NCBI RefSeq assembly: GCF_023101765.2
Contig: NC_064240.1
Span: 6,634,001 to 6,698,000 of the forward strand
Length of the DNA stretch: 64,000 nucleotides
Source of the DNA: Spodoptera frugiperda
Lineage: Eukaryota; Arthropoda; Insecta; Lepidoptera; Noctuidae
Direction of reading: 5' to 3'
The stretch's first letter is position 1, and the number at the start of each line of letters is the position of its first letter. This document shows positions 49,987 to 63,391 of this stretch, one piece after another. The notes beneath the pieces were generated by a model that did not search any database, had not been told where the DNA came from, and worked only from the letters and a program-made list of their open reading frames with translations. Made by a program: the position numbers and the translations under genes.

Positions 49987-52900
49987 TACCTACAATCAAT
50001 AGTTTTGTAAATATGTTGTTCGTACGAAATTTAAAACCTTAGCCTTTAAAACAATACTTTGGATGTCAAAAACATAAAGAGATTAGTTACACAATAAGTA
50101 TCTTGGACTTTGATTCTCAAAATAAATCTTTGTTAAAATATTACAATAATACCTACGTACTATCTTACCAAAATTTATTACCTTAACTTATTTGAATTAA
50201 AAGATAATTATTCTCACATTGGCCACAGTACATAACATCACGTACCGTATTGATACCAATTTCAATACAAAATGGTAATACTTATGCTAATGACGTCAAT
50301 CTTTTGTAGCATTCAGACACGGCAACCATAAAACTTTAGTGGAACATAAAGACAGAACATGATTTTAGAACAAAAGCTAATTCACGAATTAGTTTCAGTA
50401 GTTTCTGTGGATCTAGAATACTCCAAACTAGAATAATAGTAGATGACAATAACCAAACCGACAATGAAGCTATTTGTGAATCCAATAACAATAAAACTTT
50501 GTTTCTCTATCTCTAATTTATGAGACATTTCCTTTGTTTTAGCATATCCCTACAAATACGATCCGCAAAGTTTACATTTTGAGCAGGTGGTAAATAATAT
50601 AGAGTTGCTAATCCACTGCATCGGAGCATAATATTAAACATGCGTAGCCTTGAATCTAACAAACCACAACAAAAACATCCTGATTGAATTCATCCTCTGT
50701 TTTTCTCAGTTTCCAACAATATAATCAATAATTCATTGGTACCTGTGGGAGGAAGTAACTGCAACATAATTGTTTACAAGAGTCCTGACAACGACTCATC
50801 GTACGACTCATTGCGTAAATCTTGCACCTGTGTGGAAAACGACGCAAGAGTCACGCCCCCGAGATATTGACTGCTATTAATAAAACACTATTCAACGCTG
50901 CCTCTCTTCCTGATCAGCTGACGTTTTAGCCTTGGCGGCGAGCGATGTTACAAATGCGCTGTAATTGTGTAATTTCAGGTGAGATTATAACAATTTCCTT
51001 GCGCAACCCTGGAATTTAGCTCGTGCAGTGTATTCTAGAACATAATAGGCGTTTGTTGATAATCTTAATGTGCTTACGCAAAGACTGTAACTGTAACATG
51101 TTAATATTGGCACGCGATACGAAAATTGTTTAGAAATAACGGATCAAGTTGGATGATTTGTTTACATTATCAATCATACTATCACTTTAGTGTTTTACAC
51201 TCAAATCTGTCAGTCGCTAGTGTTTGTAACCTTGTATTGTGTTTTGTTCTAGTTTCATACGAGTAGGTGTATCGTGAACAATTTAATCTAGATAGAATAT
51301 AGTGCTATTTCAACGACTAGGTATTAGTTTTATCTGTTGGCCTTCTATTTAAATCAGTGATAAGGTAACAGCCTAACAGGACTTCAAATGTATCAATGTC
51401 AAGCTAGGCGTGATAAAACAAATCAAACTGGTTGCAGGTACACTATAATATATGTATAGGTAAATAGACTAGTGTTTACGAGTAGGTAATTCAGTTTGGA
51501 ATCAACATCAGTTGTCGACAAGGATTTAATTTAACGTACTCTACAAAGTGACGCAGGAAAGTTATTTTTAATAGTACCTAAACAAACGTATCGCGGTACA
51601 TTTTACTATTTCCATCATAATTGAAATGCTGCAACTATGCGGTTTGCGTAGGCAATGTAAGAGCACCTAATAAAGTGGTTATTCTGGAAACTTTAATCGT
51701 CTGACGGATATCAAAGTTTCGAAATAGAATGGACAATGTATATAGGAACATGTACCTATTTACTTAAACATGACAAATAAACGTAAAGAGGTGTGGTATT
51801 GAAATTCATTTTAAAGAGAAAAAACTCATCAGTGTCCTGTCTTTTGTGTTTATGTAAAAAAGTACATAACATGACAATACTAAGTATGCATAGTTAAATA
51901 ATATTACACAAACTTTGTATAAATCAATTAATCAAAATGATACAGTCATAATATTAGGTAATTCTTAAGCTAAAACTGTTTTTGTTAGTCTTAGCACTAA
52001 AACTGCACACTGCATGATGCACGTGTAAGTCCATTATAAAAACACAGATGCGTTACCATGGTCGTATTGTTGAAATTCTCATAGCAACTCCATATAACAA
52101 CTAAGCACTCGTTCTCGAAACTTCGCTAGAAACCGTAAATATTTATTATTATATTAAAAACATGAACTATTGTATACAATCGATAGTTCAACGCCCATTG
52201 AAGTACTTTTGACCTTGAGTATTGATTATTTACAAAGCAGACAGATATTACTACGTCAGCAGGACAATTTTATGGTCATCACACCCCAATAAACAAAAAC
52301 AAGTGCTGTCATATATCTCCATATATAATAAGCCATGGAAAATGTAAACATACTCGTAATACCTATATAATAAATGTATGGGAATAAAAAGTTATTCCCT
52401 GTATAATGAAAAGTTACTAAACAGAAATGCGTATGCACTTTTCACCGAAGTATGTTGTTGTTACTAATCCCATATAGCTAATAGATACGAATTCTTTAGC
52501 GAAAACTTTGCATGCTATTTAATTTACCTCTCATTTATTTATTGGAAATACTTGATCTGATGCAAGAATCCGACATAATACTCCTGTAAACTCAGCTATA
52601 CATAAAATTATTCAAACACTCGTCTATTTCACAGAATAACAAGCTTCGGTACTCGACTAGAACAACTGACAAATCCTCCGGAATGTGTAAATTATCTAAT
52701 GTTCCACGGTAATAGCTAGAACATTACCACACGTAACCGCGCACTGTCATTTTGAGATTTTAATAGGCGTATGAGTGCCTGCGTATGCGGCTAGGCGCCA
52801 CGTAACGCGTCTAGCTGGTAATCAAGGAGATTGGAACCTTGGCAGTTTAGTACAGATTACTCATTTAACTCATGTTATTATAAATACCATTAAAATGGTT

Positions 52901-54165
52901 TTAATACAGGACGCTACAGTTATCGGTTGTTTTACGACTTTGCCTTAATGTTTTGTAAGATTAAACGCCAGCATATTAGGATTTCATTCTTTATCGTCGA
53001 TGATTTTATTAGGAACGGAAATTGAGACTGCTACCGATTGCTCAGCCGATGCACTGAACATTCCATCAACAACATTTATCGGTGTTTTGAGAAAGATAGA
53101 AGATAACACTTTTATTATTTTTACAGCTAACCCGAAACTTTTACAAGTAATGTATACCTAGTTTTCGGGGAAAATAAAAAAAAAAGTAAACATCAGTCAA
53201 CGCCACAAATACAACGTGCCCAGCTTATAAAGTTCGTGACTTTTATAAATTAGCGAACATGTCCCATATCTTAACAAAAGCATTGAAATTGTTTAATTTT
53301 ATATATTCAGGTCAGTGGGTCGCCCGTGTCATAGCAAGGACAGGCCATGCACCATACAAATAAAACAAATTAAACTCATCCAAGATTCTGTAAACAACTG
53401 CAGAATGCGACCTTATAACAAACACATTAAAGTCCACGGTGTTTAAAAAAAGTTGTAAAGGAAACGAAAATAATGGTGTTTGGAGATATATCGGGATATC
53501 GCCTAGACAAATAAAATTCGACCTTGGTCACGTTGCACGACACGAATTGGGTATCAAACACGAGAATATTGACTGACAGATGGCCCAGAAAACGTACACA
53601 ATACTATAATTTCCAATGTTATATTTGTATGTACGGTACCTATTTAAAATACGCTTAAATTAGAATTTCACGATATACGATCAAAACTAATCAGTGTCTT
53701 ACATACCAGCTATTTTCATCTATGGATACATATGATACGGTCATTTGGGCAAAATTTCCCGAAACCAGATTCAATATGTAGTATTAACCTAATAAAATTT
53801 ATTATTGCACAAACCGAATATAATTTACACAGAATTAACACGGTTCTGGTTTACAGTTCAATACATCAAATGTCAATATCAATATTATGCAACACTCAAT
53901 TTACGAGTATTAATGATCGACCTGGCTTCATTTTATTTCTATAAATAACTTTCCGATTACATTTTTATTTGGTCACTTTATTTAACTGAAGGTGAATGTG
54001 TGAATATAAAAGATGCATGAGCATATAACATAACGTAGCTATAATAGTAAAAACGTTCAGTACCTACTATATTTGGTTTTATTTATGGCAACAGATAGAA
54101 AAGAATTTTATCTGAATTCATTCATATTTAATTTAAAATAAATTATGATTCATATAAAATGCATT
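49987..54165. other. Non-coding stretch with one promoter/first-exon-like patch
   Basis: At 50838-50978 GC and CpG content rise (cacgcccccgag, ccttggcggcgagcg), and the patch ends at a strong donor, CAG|GTGAGA (50976-50984), as a non-coding first exon would. A CRE octamer lies at 50291-50298. A second GC-richer patch (ggctaggcgccacgtaacgc) lies near 52789-52810. No coding frame or known repeat is attached to either. Confidence 0.4.
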
Positions 54166-54328
54166 GTCACGCAATTTTATTCCCGAAAGGGTAGGCTACT
54201 GAGCACATATTTTCACTATTTGTGTTATAAGTCCTATGTAGTAGGGGTCCATTGCCATAATTATACTGAGCACAATTCTAGACTCTGTGCTACAACTGAG
54301 AAATTTTCATCAAAAAAGATTAAGCAAT
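54166..54328 (+). repeat. Dispersed repeat family A, copy 2
   Basis: It opens with gtcacgcaattttattcccg and aaagggtaggc, then tttcactatttgtgttataa gtcc, attgccata, tactgagcacaattctagac, tctgtgctac and aactgagaaattttc. This is the most complete match to the family as I remember it and collinear with the copies at 13683 and 62156. The 61-codon frame over it is a by-product. It is on the same strand as the other copies. Confidence 0.8.
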
Positions 54329-57300
54329 AAAATTCAATAATGTATTATTATTATACTTATCACATAAAAAATGTAAATTCCAAATACATAATACCATTGT
54401 TTCTAACGGCAACATTCACGGCCAATAAATTATAACGTAATCCAATGTCCCCAGTGAGTGTTAGTTTAAATTATGTAAACTACTTTGGCCTTTTAGATAA
54501 GATACATTTAGAGCGTTATCAAGTGACAACTAAAGCTTATAATTATTTATAGCAGAGTTTATAGCAGATGCCTACTCTTGTTACCGACTAGCAATTGGTT
54601 ATTTATAAAAAAAAAACTGTGGCAAATTCCTTTTGTAACATTTTATCTTTGATGGAATATTTTTTTCTTCGTTATAATATCATTTACATAATTAAACTAC
54701 TAAACTAAACGTCAAAAAAATTCACGTTATAATAAGATTTCACATTGTCATATATTAAATTCATTGGCATAACTATATTTCTTAAAACGTCCTATTAAAT
54801 AAAATGTATACCTATATCTAAGATACCTCAACTCAAATACCGAAGATACAGGATCACCCTAGATTGGGGACTAACGATACACTTACCTAATGCTACACCT
54901 AAGAATAACAAAATTGTGATATAATATTAAGACCATCATTGTGAATTTCGTAAATTAATATTATTATTATTTACTTTTCTCTCTTTCTTCATCTTCTTTA
55001 AAACAATCAGAGAATTCAAAATTAGAACATGATCTATCTGACACCAGATATAGGTACTATTTTACCTACATACATTTTGAAACACAGGGCTACTATTTTA
55101 CCTTTATAAACTGTATTTGGGAAATCCCAAGCTAATCAAAAGATACCTATCACTTACAGGAAATTGTCTTACCACAAAATACAGGTGAACCGTAACACTT
55201 TATTATTCTCCATTCACTATATATCTGTTATTGTTACGATTACAGTAATACAATACAAGGTAACGTTTTCTCTAAATTGAAGTCTAGCAAAAAGATTTTC
55301 GGATTTTGGTACCTACACTGTTAGATACACTGCGTAGAAGATCGCCCATCGTCAGATCTTTTTTCGTCTTGCGAAAATAATCAGATGGGAGTTTAATTGT
55401 TCGTCTGATATGCTCTGGACAATTTCAACGCCACAGTGTGGTGTGTAGGTACTGCGTCTCTAAAATTATAAATAGTCGGTCGTATTGAAAACACATTTAT
55501 GTAGTTCATTCTATAGAAATTGTCTGGAAACCGCAGGAAGATATCGCACATTTGTTTAGAATATTTTTCGCAATAATTTTCCTGTTTTCTTGTTTTGATG
55601 GAGGAATTTTGTTTTGCAACTTTTTATTTCGTTTTCTCGTTAATTATTAAAATGTTGAGTTACCTATTTTCTATAAGGTAAACTACTACTTAATTGGAAT
55701 TAATCATAGCTACTATACACCTACTTTTACCTTTAAACAAATACTAGTACCTACTTAGTAACACCCACAAAAGAATTGCCATTATGATCCAACTCATATT
55801 TTAGTTAAACGCTCCACAATTGTTGATGATTTATCAACGACCTTTTGGCCATCATCATTTTGTTAGCAATTGTAACAATAACTCTAGCAATTCGAGAACA
55901 AACTTGCATCAGTTCATTGGCTCGTAATGTTTATTTTACCTCTGATAAGTATCTAAAGAAAATTCCATATTTAAATAGTACTTAAAAATTCCAATTCTAG
56001 TAAAATGTTGACTTTTCATACAATTTAGGTATAATATGAGAAAAATATTCAAATACTGCGCAATAGATAGTATAAAAGAGAGATATAAAATATGATTTAT
56101 GAGTAAATAAATTATTTTCTGTAGTTTCCTTTCATATGTTAGAAACTGGAACCAATAAGTGGCCAATTAAAACAGTCTGAGAACTGCAGACTGTCTGAAT
56201 GAATAGCGCATGTGACTCGCAATGTGATCGGCAATGTGACTGACTTATTTGTTCTTCAGTTTCATGCTACATAAATAATTAGTGCAAGCAATTATTATAA
56301 CAAGAGACACGAATTAAATACGAGACACACGTCAGAAAACCGTGAAGAAAATTTTAATAAATCTAAGAAGTATTCAAATAAAATTCATATAATTTATTCA
56401 TATACAGATTCTTTTTGTCAGCTTACTGTAATGGCCGTCACGAGTTGCTCACATGCTTCATCATTATTTAACGAGGTAGTTTTAACAGATTTAATATTAA
56501 TATTCGGCAATTTACCATAATTATTAATTTCATTACCATATTTATGAAGACCCTCACTTTGTGGAGTATTTAAATGGTATGTTGGTTAATTTCTATTATT
56601 TAACCGTTCACACTGATGTTAGAAGCTTCTAGATAATTCTGTGACTTTGCAAAAACATAACACTCAGAATATAAACAAACAATGTTTAACGAAAACCAAA
56701 CTTTATATTCATTTATAGTATAACGTATGAAAACAAGCTTTTAATGCTCCAGAAACACTCTATTTTAAGAACAGTATTTACTTTCTTAACACAAGTACTG
56801 GACAAACAATAATTAGTTACTACCTTTGTCTGGACTGTCAAGATGTTGGAATATTGCCAGCATCTGCATTTACTTCCCCAAACACCTATAGTTAGCCACA
56901 AGTTACACTCGATTTAGTCTTTAGTACGTTACTTCGACAACTGTTTACGGAAATTACTTCGATAGATTACTAATAGAGTCCAATAATGTAGGATGAGGAA
57001 GCTGCATATAACGCTGGTTGAAACTTGAAAGCAAGGGTGGTCGTGTACAGAATTTACAACCGAAATTAATATCAATGATTGGTAAAATGCCAAAATGTCT
57101 GAGAATTTTAACGAGTTTTTCACGTAAAATCTCACAGACTGCACCCGCTCGACGTCTTCCGGACGAATCATATTTTTTGATGTTTTGCAATCAGTTTGAA
57201 ACGTTCGTTTTGACTAATTAAACAACCACAGAAACCTTGGCTTCAATTTCTTGTTTTACTAAAATAAACTAAAAACTTCTAACGAAAAGGAAGGTTACAG

Positions 57301-58472
57301 ATTAGAAATGATGCTTATAGACTCCACCAAATTAACTAGGTAACTCAATACTGGGTCTAAAGTACAAAACGACGCCAATTCAAAATTCCGCCACAAAGTA
57401 AATTGTGTAAATGAACATTTAATAGAATAAACTAAACGAACACTGGAAGAACTGTACGTAAGTACCAAATGCTGACACCAATTACTGTTATGAGCCTTAA
57501 TTGAAACGCATGCCGGCACAATAAGGCCACTGTGGCCACCATTTTATCATATATCGAACAATTTGTGTTTGTCTGTTAATCAATAATATTGTTGTAATAT
57601 GTAACGTGTGCAACTGCCCTTCGTCAAAGTGATCGATCTGTTATTGATACGTATGTCAATCGAAGATGTGAGTCTCTCCAGAATGTACTAGCTCAATACT
57701 TGACTAATTGAGGTTGTCTCATATCAGTAAAGTGGACATCTTCCTACATGCCTATGCAATAGCATCAACATTAAGCCAGATGGCTTCATTTTCCAGGAAA
57801 TCTTACATATTGTTGTACTGTTTCAGATTTAAACCAAATTATATAATAAATCTAGTTATGTTATTACTGGTGTAATGTTTACAAAATATCCTCGACATAA
57901 TCCAAATAATTTATAGACCTTTAATGCACTTCCACATTCATATTTGGGTGTTTAAAGTTTGCTACACTATATTGAACTTTATTGCCGATAAATAAAGACT
58001 AAAGTACTAATCATAAGAATCCTTGGTTATGGTATCTATGAAATGTCTAGATATCTATTTACTTTCAGGAAGTCTAGTTCACACATAGCGAACATTAATG
58101 CTATGCTCCACATGACGGAAGGCGTCAGGCTCAGTCAAGTCTTTTTATCATCTAATGAATAATTGAAATAAATTCTTTAATTGTTTTTCAATGAAAAAAA
58201 AAGTGGTATATGGTATATGGACAGTATCATTTAGAAGGTCGTTGAAACATTAAACTGATGGTCAGCCGTACTTATGTATGTAGGTACGTAGTTAGCCTTT
58301 TACCAAAACCCACCTAAATGAATGTAACGAGAATGGCCCTCAAATCATCATTAACCTCGCATGTGGAGCTCATAAATTCTTCACTCCAATGCGATATGAG
58401 TGACAATGTTACCTAACATCAGTCATTGTGTAACCTTCTTCTATCCCCATAGAGGCGAAAAATAAAATTTCG
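54329..58472. other. Non-coding stretch, no gene recognised
   Basis: Between 56929 and 57221 several frames are open at once (two minus, one plus, 67-80 codons), which reflects a locally low stop density and not a gene. One minus frame begins MIRPEDVERV, superficially like a P450 N-terminal motif, but the rest does not follow that family. No repeats are recognised. Confidence 0.55.
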
Positions 58473-58754
58473 ATGACCATCACCTTTAAGATGCTATCCA
58501 TTACTCGTTTTGTTAATATAAGCTGTCGATATTTCATCACCTTACCGGCAATGTACGTGTTAATTCCAAACAACACCCGCTCTGAACGCGTAAGAGTTGA
58601 TGGCCGCGTAAGAATAGATGTTTATTTTGGATTTCGCGCCTCGTGGCAATGGTTTATCCAAAACATCCTATTTGAGGGGTTATATTATGATGTCGTTCTG
58701 TCAATCACCTCACTAACTACTAATATAGAAGTGAGAAATTGGAGAGTCAAGTGA
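58473..58754 (+). CDS. 93-codon ATG-initiated frame, unrecognised
   Basis: The frame is slightly GC-richer than its surroundings and encodes a mixed peptide. The middle is basic (RSERVRVDGRVRID), followed by an aromatic patch (VYFGFRASWQWFIQ). I recognise no domain. The N-terminal region has hydrophobic segments but no clear signal peptide cleavage site. The composition change and the cgtaagaatagatg-type words hint that the piece may belong to an interspersed repeat. The length is compatible with chance. Confidence 0.15.
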   Translation: MTITFKMLSITRFVNISCRYFITLPAMYVLIPNNTRSERVRVDGRVRIDVYFGFRASWQWFIQNILFEGLYYDVVLSITSLTTNIEVRNWRVK

Positions 58755-60995
58755 TACATAATTTAAACACATATTTGGCAACATCCACCAATAAATCAAC
58801 GATAAGTCAAATTAATCCAATGTAAACTACTTTGTTTACAATTAATTAATTTTTGTTTACTTTACATTTTAACAGCTGAAAAATAATAGGTGACATAAAA
58901 TTGACTTGTTGCAACTGTATGATACATTTTTAGTGGCTTATTTTAATGCAATTTAAGATAAATAAAAAATAGTCAAATTAATATTAAAATAATGATTGTG
59001 TACTCACCAACATGCGATAGACTCGTGAGATCTGATTCTGAAATAAAACAAAAAATAATGCGTGAATAAATGCAATATGGAGATGCGTGCATAACATAAA
59101 ACAATATGGCAGACACATAATATTGATTAACTGCAATGATAAAATGATATTTGAGACTTAAAACTAAAAGAAAACAGTTACACAATGGTGGAAATCATCG
59201 TAGGTGCAATGCGAAAAATAGTGCTGAATGATTGCAATATTATTGAATATTTTGAACATTTTCCTTGATATTAAAAACATATTGACACAGTTCACTAGTA
59301 TTTCCAATAGTATTGTTTCTATTGATGAACCGTCGTTGTGTAATAACTAAATTTTTATCATTCATGAATAAGTACCTATGACGTTATTCGCGGTTTCATG
59401 AAGAGATTGAAAGTCCACATATTATTTAAATTCTTTGCGGTTAACATAGAACCCATTCATGTAATAGAAGGAAAACAAAACAAATAAATTAATGTAAACA
59501 CCTTAACTATTACCTAAACTAGGAATTACTATTACTGCTGCCTAAGGCTCTTCCAGATTCCAGATATTTTATTTGTGCCTAAATTATCAACAAGTTTGTA
59601 AATAAAAAAATCATCATGAATTTATGTACAAAAAGATTAGACCAATTGTGTCGATTGTGTCAAGAAAAAACCCCTTGTAATAAAGCACAGGTACCTACAG
59701 TCGTAAAGACAAAAGCGATCAGGAAAAATATTTTTATAATTATTCATAGTGAGTAAAAATGCACACATGTCGCCAATACCTAATTATGCATGTACACTGC
59801 ATACATTTCATTATATTCTTTCCGTTCTTACTAAACGGAATCATTGGAAAACCGAGCAGGAAAACTACGGCGACACATCACAGAGAATACTTAAGTTGTC
59901 CACACATTTTTCCGTGTTGAAGGAAATTCCGGTGATGAGCATAACAATTTAAAAACGCCCAATACGATCGCTTTTTGTTTCATTCCGGTCTTTTGTCCTT
60001 CGATTATTAAATTCATTGTTTTTATTTTATTTTTAGAATGAACGAAGTTTGAGTGTAGTATAACTGCGGTCATTGAACCTCTTTATAAATTGTACGTCAG
60101 TCCTGGAAATTGCTATAGTTTTCTGGCACACGCTTTACATGTGTGAAAACAACTGATATTATAGTGCGTATGGATTCATGTCACTCCCAAATTAGAATAC
60201 GTTAATACTACATCGTAAAATAGTGTTTGTAAACAAGAAAAAACGGTTTTTGGGGCAAAACCTCAATGCTGATTGGTTGCTTTAGTTTGTTTCTTTTTTA
60301 TTATAAAAGCTTTACAAATGGATAGGTATTGATTGTATAAAAAATAAATCGATTTATGCAAAAACGAAATAGTTACCAATCGAGTATTTCTTGAATTCGT
60401 TTTAATGTAAAGAAATGACAAAAGTAATGGTTAAAAAAACGAAATAAATTACAATAATTGCTATGACATTTGAAGAAAGGAATTCGAACTATTAAAATGT
60501 TCTATAGGTATAGGTTTGTTATATATTAATATTAATTCGTAAGGAAAAATGTTGTTCACCTTACTATTGGTAGGTACCTATCTACTAATCCAGTCACCGT
60601 CACTTCTGAGTTGTTGAATTATTTTAATAGTTTTCTATATAGCAACTACTTTTGTATAATTTAATTTATACAATATTCATTAGTTCTTCATTTTACCGAA
60701 GATTATAGTATAGGTACGTAAATGGAATAGGATTATTCTATAAAAGGAATCTCAAAATATTTAAATAAAATATTCTGTTAAAATGGAACATTCCTAATAA
60801 CGTCACGGACTTAGTAATAATAGGAAATGAGAACTTTAATTAAGTATTTATATAAAAATATTCCATAATAAATGAACATCGTGAATCAATTCATGAATAA
60901 GTACCTATGATAATATGTTTATGACGTTTTTATATGACGTTTATCATACATTAGCTAATAGAAAAATCGCACATCGCAAACAATATGCCTGTGTC
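58755..60995. other. Non-coding stretch holding a 22-bp dispersed direct repeat
   Basis: An identical 22-bp word occurs at 59360-59381 and 60889-60910 (separate entry). Otherwise only short frames and AT-rich DNA are seen. Confidence 0.6.
59360..60910 (+). repeat. Pair of identical 22-bp direct repeats 1.5 kb apart
   Basis: The words at 59360-59381 and 60889-60910 are identical: attcatgaataag followed by tacctatga. Just upstream both have an atc-a context, and both are followed within 25 bp by a tgacgttat- or tgacgtttt-type word. A 22-bp identity is not expected by chance in this window, so both belong to a small repeat or to a larger decayed duplication. Confidence 0.75.
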
Positions 60996-61243
60996 CTTAA
61001 AATATAGTTTATATTTTCGCATTTCGCCTAAAATTATACACAAAATTTGTTCAAGATATATAATTATTTTGATGGTAGACGAGACAAATATTATTCAAAA
61101 TGTTGATTAAGATAGTGCTTAAAACATAATTAATATTTTCGCATTTTGCCTAAAATAATACACAAAATTCGTTGAACTGTATAATTATTGGTAGTATTTA
61201 TGAGGTAGACGAGACAAATATTATTCAAAATTTTGATTAAGAT
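60996..61243 (+). repeat. Tandem duplication, two units of about 118-126 bp
   Basis: Unit 1 (60996-61113) and unit 2 (61118-61243) share, in order, cttaaaa, atattttcgcattt, gcctaaaat, atacacaaaatt, gtagacgagacaaatattat tcaaaat and ttgattaagat. They differ by a few substitutions and an insertion of about 8 bp (gtagtatttatg region) in unit 2. The gatagtg joint is echoed at 61321-61345 (gatagtgattaaaac), so a third partial unit may exist. The units look like the start of a satellite or a recent local slip. No coding potential is seen. Confidence 0.9.
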
Positions 61244-62155
61244 CTATTACAGTGTATTCAAAAAGCAACCTAATTGAACCCATATTATTTTATAGAAATA
61301 CCATATAAAATACAAATATTGATAGTGATTAAAACGCAATATTAGATCAGATGTACATATAAGAAGTATACAATTCCCAATGTATTAGATTACAGTGACG
61401 TGCGTAATCTCGACATTGAAAATATTATTTTACACTACAAAGAGTAAAAACATGTTTTACGTAATAATTTCAAAACATTACATATTGTGTAAGTATCTAT
61501 AAAAACAATGTTAGGTTTCATATTTTTTTTCTTAATTTCAGCTGACGAAATATTAATAAACAATGGATAGTAAAATTGTAATAAATTAGGTACTAAGTAA
61601 TCGATTACCAGGGCTTGATAACTCGATGTGCAGTGCAACTTTTTCAAATCATTGCAAGTGAACGCTTAACGCGTTTTCAGATTAGATTAATAAAATTTGG
61701 TTATTTTTATTCAGCCGTTAATAAGAGAATTTCAAAACCGCCCTAGGTCGACTTAGGTATTTGATCACTTTTTACTGGAGGCATAGTAATAATGTATTAC
61801 TTTGATAAAACTTTATTAAAACAAATTTCAAACGTACAATAAAATTAAAGTAGCACATTTCACATTTGTAACGTATTTGAGTCTGTTTGTGATGCATCGT
61901 ATCACTGTGTCACAGATCTTCGCTGCATACAATGACACATTGTATGTTAAGATATATGTATTTTATAAGATGCAATCTGAACAAACAATTAGCGACTTCC
62001 GTGCAATGCAGTTATCTGCTGCAATAATCTCTGGGGATACACTGCGCAGTCGTTATTAACCCACTTATCAATTTATTGTTCAAAGTGAAATCGTGGCTTT
62101 ACCCACGTTTAAGAGGAAGTAGGATGTTTAAGAAAAGATTGCAGCTAAGTCATAT
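61244..62155. other. Non-coding stretch, nothing recognised
   Basis: Short AT-rich sequence between the tandem duplication and the third family A copy. A near-palindrome lies around 61742-61757 (cctaggtcgacttagg). No gene is seen. Confidence 0.6.
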
Positions 62156-62340
62156 CGTCACGCCTTTTAGCTCCTAAGAGGTTAGCAGAGATGGGGTACA
62201 ATGTACACCCACTTTTCATAAATTATATTGTAAATCCCGTGTAATGGCAGGGAGTGAGCCTATTGCCATATACAAGCACATTTTCAGACTCCGTACTACT
62301 ACTGAGAAATTTTACGAAAAACCGAAAAGGTTGCAATGTA
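62156..62340 (+). repeat. Dispersed repeat family A, copy 3 (longest)
   Basis: It carries the full set of family words: cgtcacgccttttagctcc, aagaggttagcagag, ggggtacaatgtacacccac, ttttcataaatta, ggagtgagcctattgccata, cagactccgtact, actactgagaaatttt and cgaaaaaccg. Compared with the 54 kb copy it keeps the tgtacaccca part and more of the 3' end. The family is common in Lepidoptera (from memory), and its class is unknown to me. There is no coding frame. Confidence 0.85.
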
Positions 62341-63391
62341 GCATTACATTAAAAATTTTGAGTACTACTTTTTCAAACTTGACCATAATAAAAAAGTGTT
62401 AATTGTAGGTACATGATCAACTAATAAATCAGGAAGGTCTTCGAATGTAAAAGCATTTCCTAATAAGATAGGCAATCCTGAAATAGGGAAAAGAACAAAA
62501 ACAATACAGATAAAATATTACCAACCGAAGGTATTTCCGCCAATTAAATTGATTACCAGATGTAAACATTGGCTAATCCAATCAGCCGTCGGTACTGGCC
62601 ACACCACACCTACATTTAGCACTCCCAGCTTACAGAGAATAGCACTTAATGTAATCTAATCTCAGGAGGATATAATAATATCTGCACTCAGTCCTTTGAC
62701 GTAGATTTTTGTGGTCGCAAATGTAACTTTAGTATGGCGCCGTTCCGTCATGCTACGTGGAATAAAGACCAGTCAATCGGATCGATGAATTGAGAAGATT
62801 ATCTGCGTCATGATATTGCTGTTATACCATGTACAAGTACAAGAGTCACGTTTTTGAATAGGGACGAAATAGGAGTCCTTTCTAATATCTCATACTTAAT
62901 TAATACTCGTAACTGTTTGACGAGGAACTCGACTAGTTTCAAGCCATGCGAGGCTCATATTCATGAGCAGCATTCCGTGACAATCATACGTAGTTGTCGC
63001 TTACATAACTGTGATATTTTCGACAATTTAATTATTGTTTTAGCTGGTCATGTTTACGGATATATTATTGACTCTGTTGAGGTAGGTCTAACGTGTCTTC
63101 ACCTAGTTAAGACTTAACACAATTCAAAGAAAGTACCTATTATAAATTTTTATTTACATACGTGAAAAGATAGTAAGACTCAAAAATATGAATTGACGTC
63201 AATCCGTCAACCACAAAAGTTTTATAAACATAATATTATTATTTTTTAAATTACGAAAATGTTTATAATTATATAGAGTAGAGATCCGTCGTAAACAATG
63301 AATGATGAAATGGGACGCGTATTTTCACATGTCATTCTATCTGTTCAGATCATGCATGCCTTGATCCGGGGGCATGGAGGATTCCACGGTC
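62341..63391. other. Non-coding stretch, no gene recognised
   Basis: A GC-richer word, tatggcgccgttccgtcatg, lies near 62733-62752. An 87-codon frame (62854-63117) begins at a TTG and has no motif. A CRE octamer lies at 63194-63201. Confidence 0.55.

Noticed and set aside
56929..57221. Overlapping frames, one starting MIRPEDVERV (P450-like words)
   Set aside because: The remainder does not show P450 order or motifs. Three simultaneous frames indicate a local lack of stops, not a gene.
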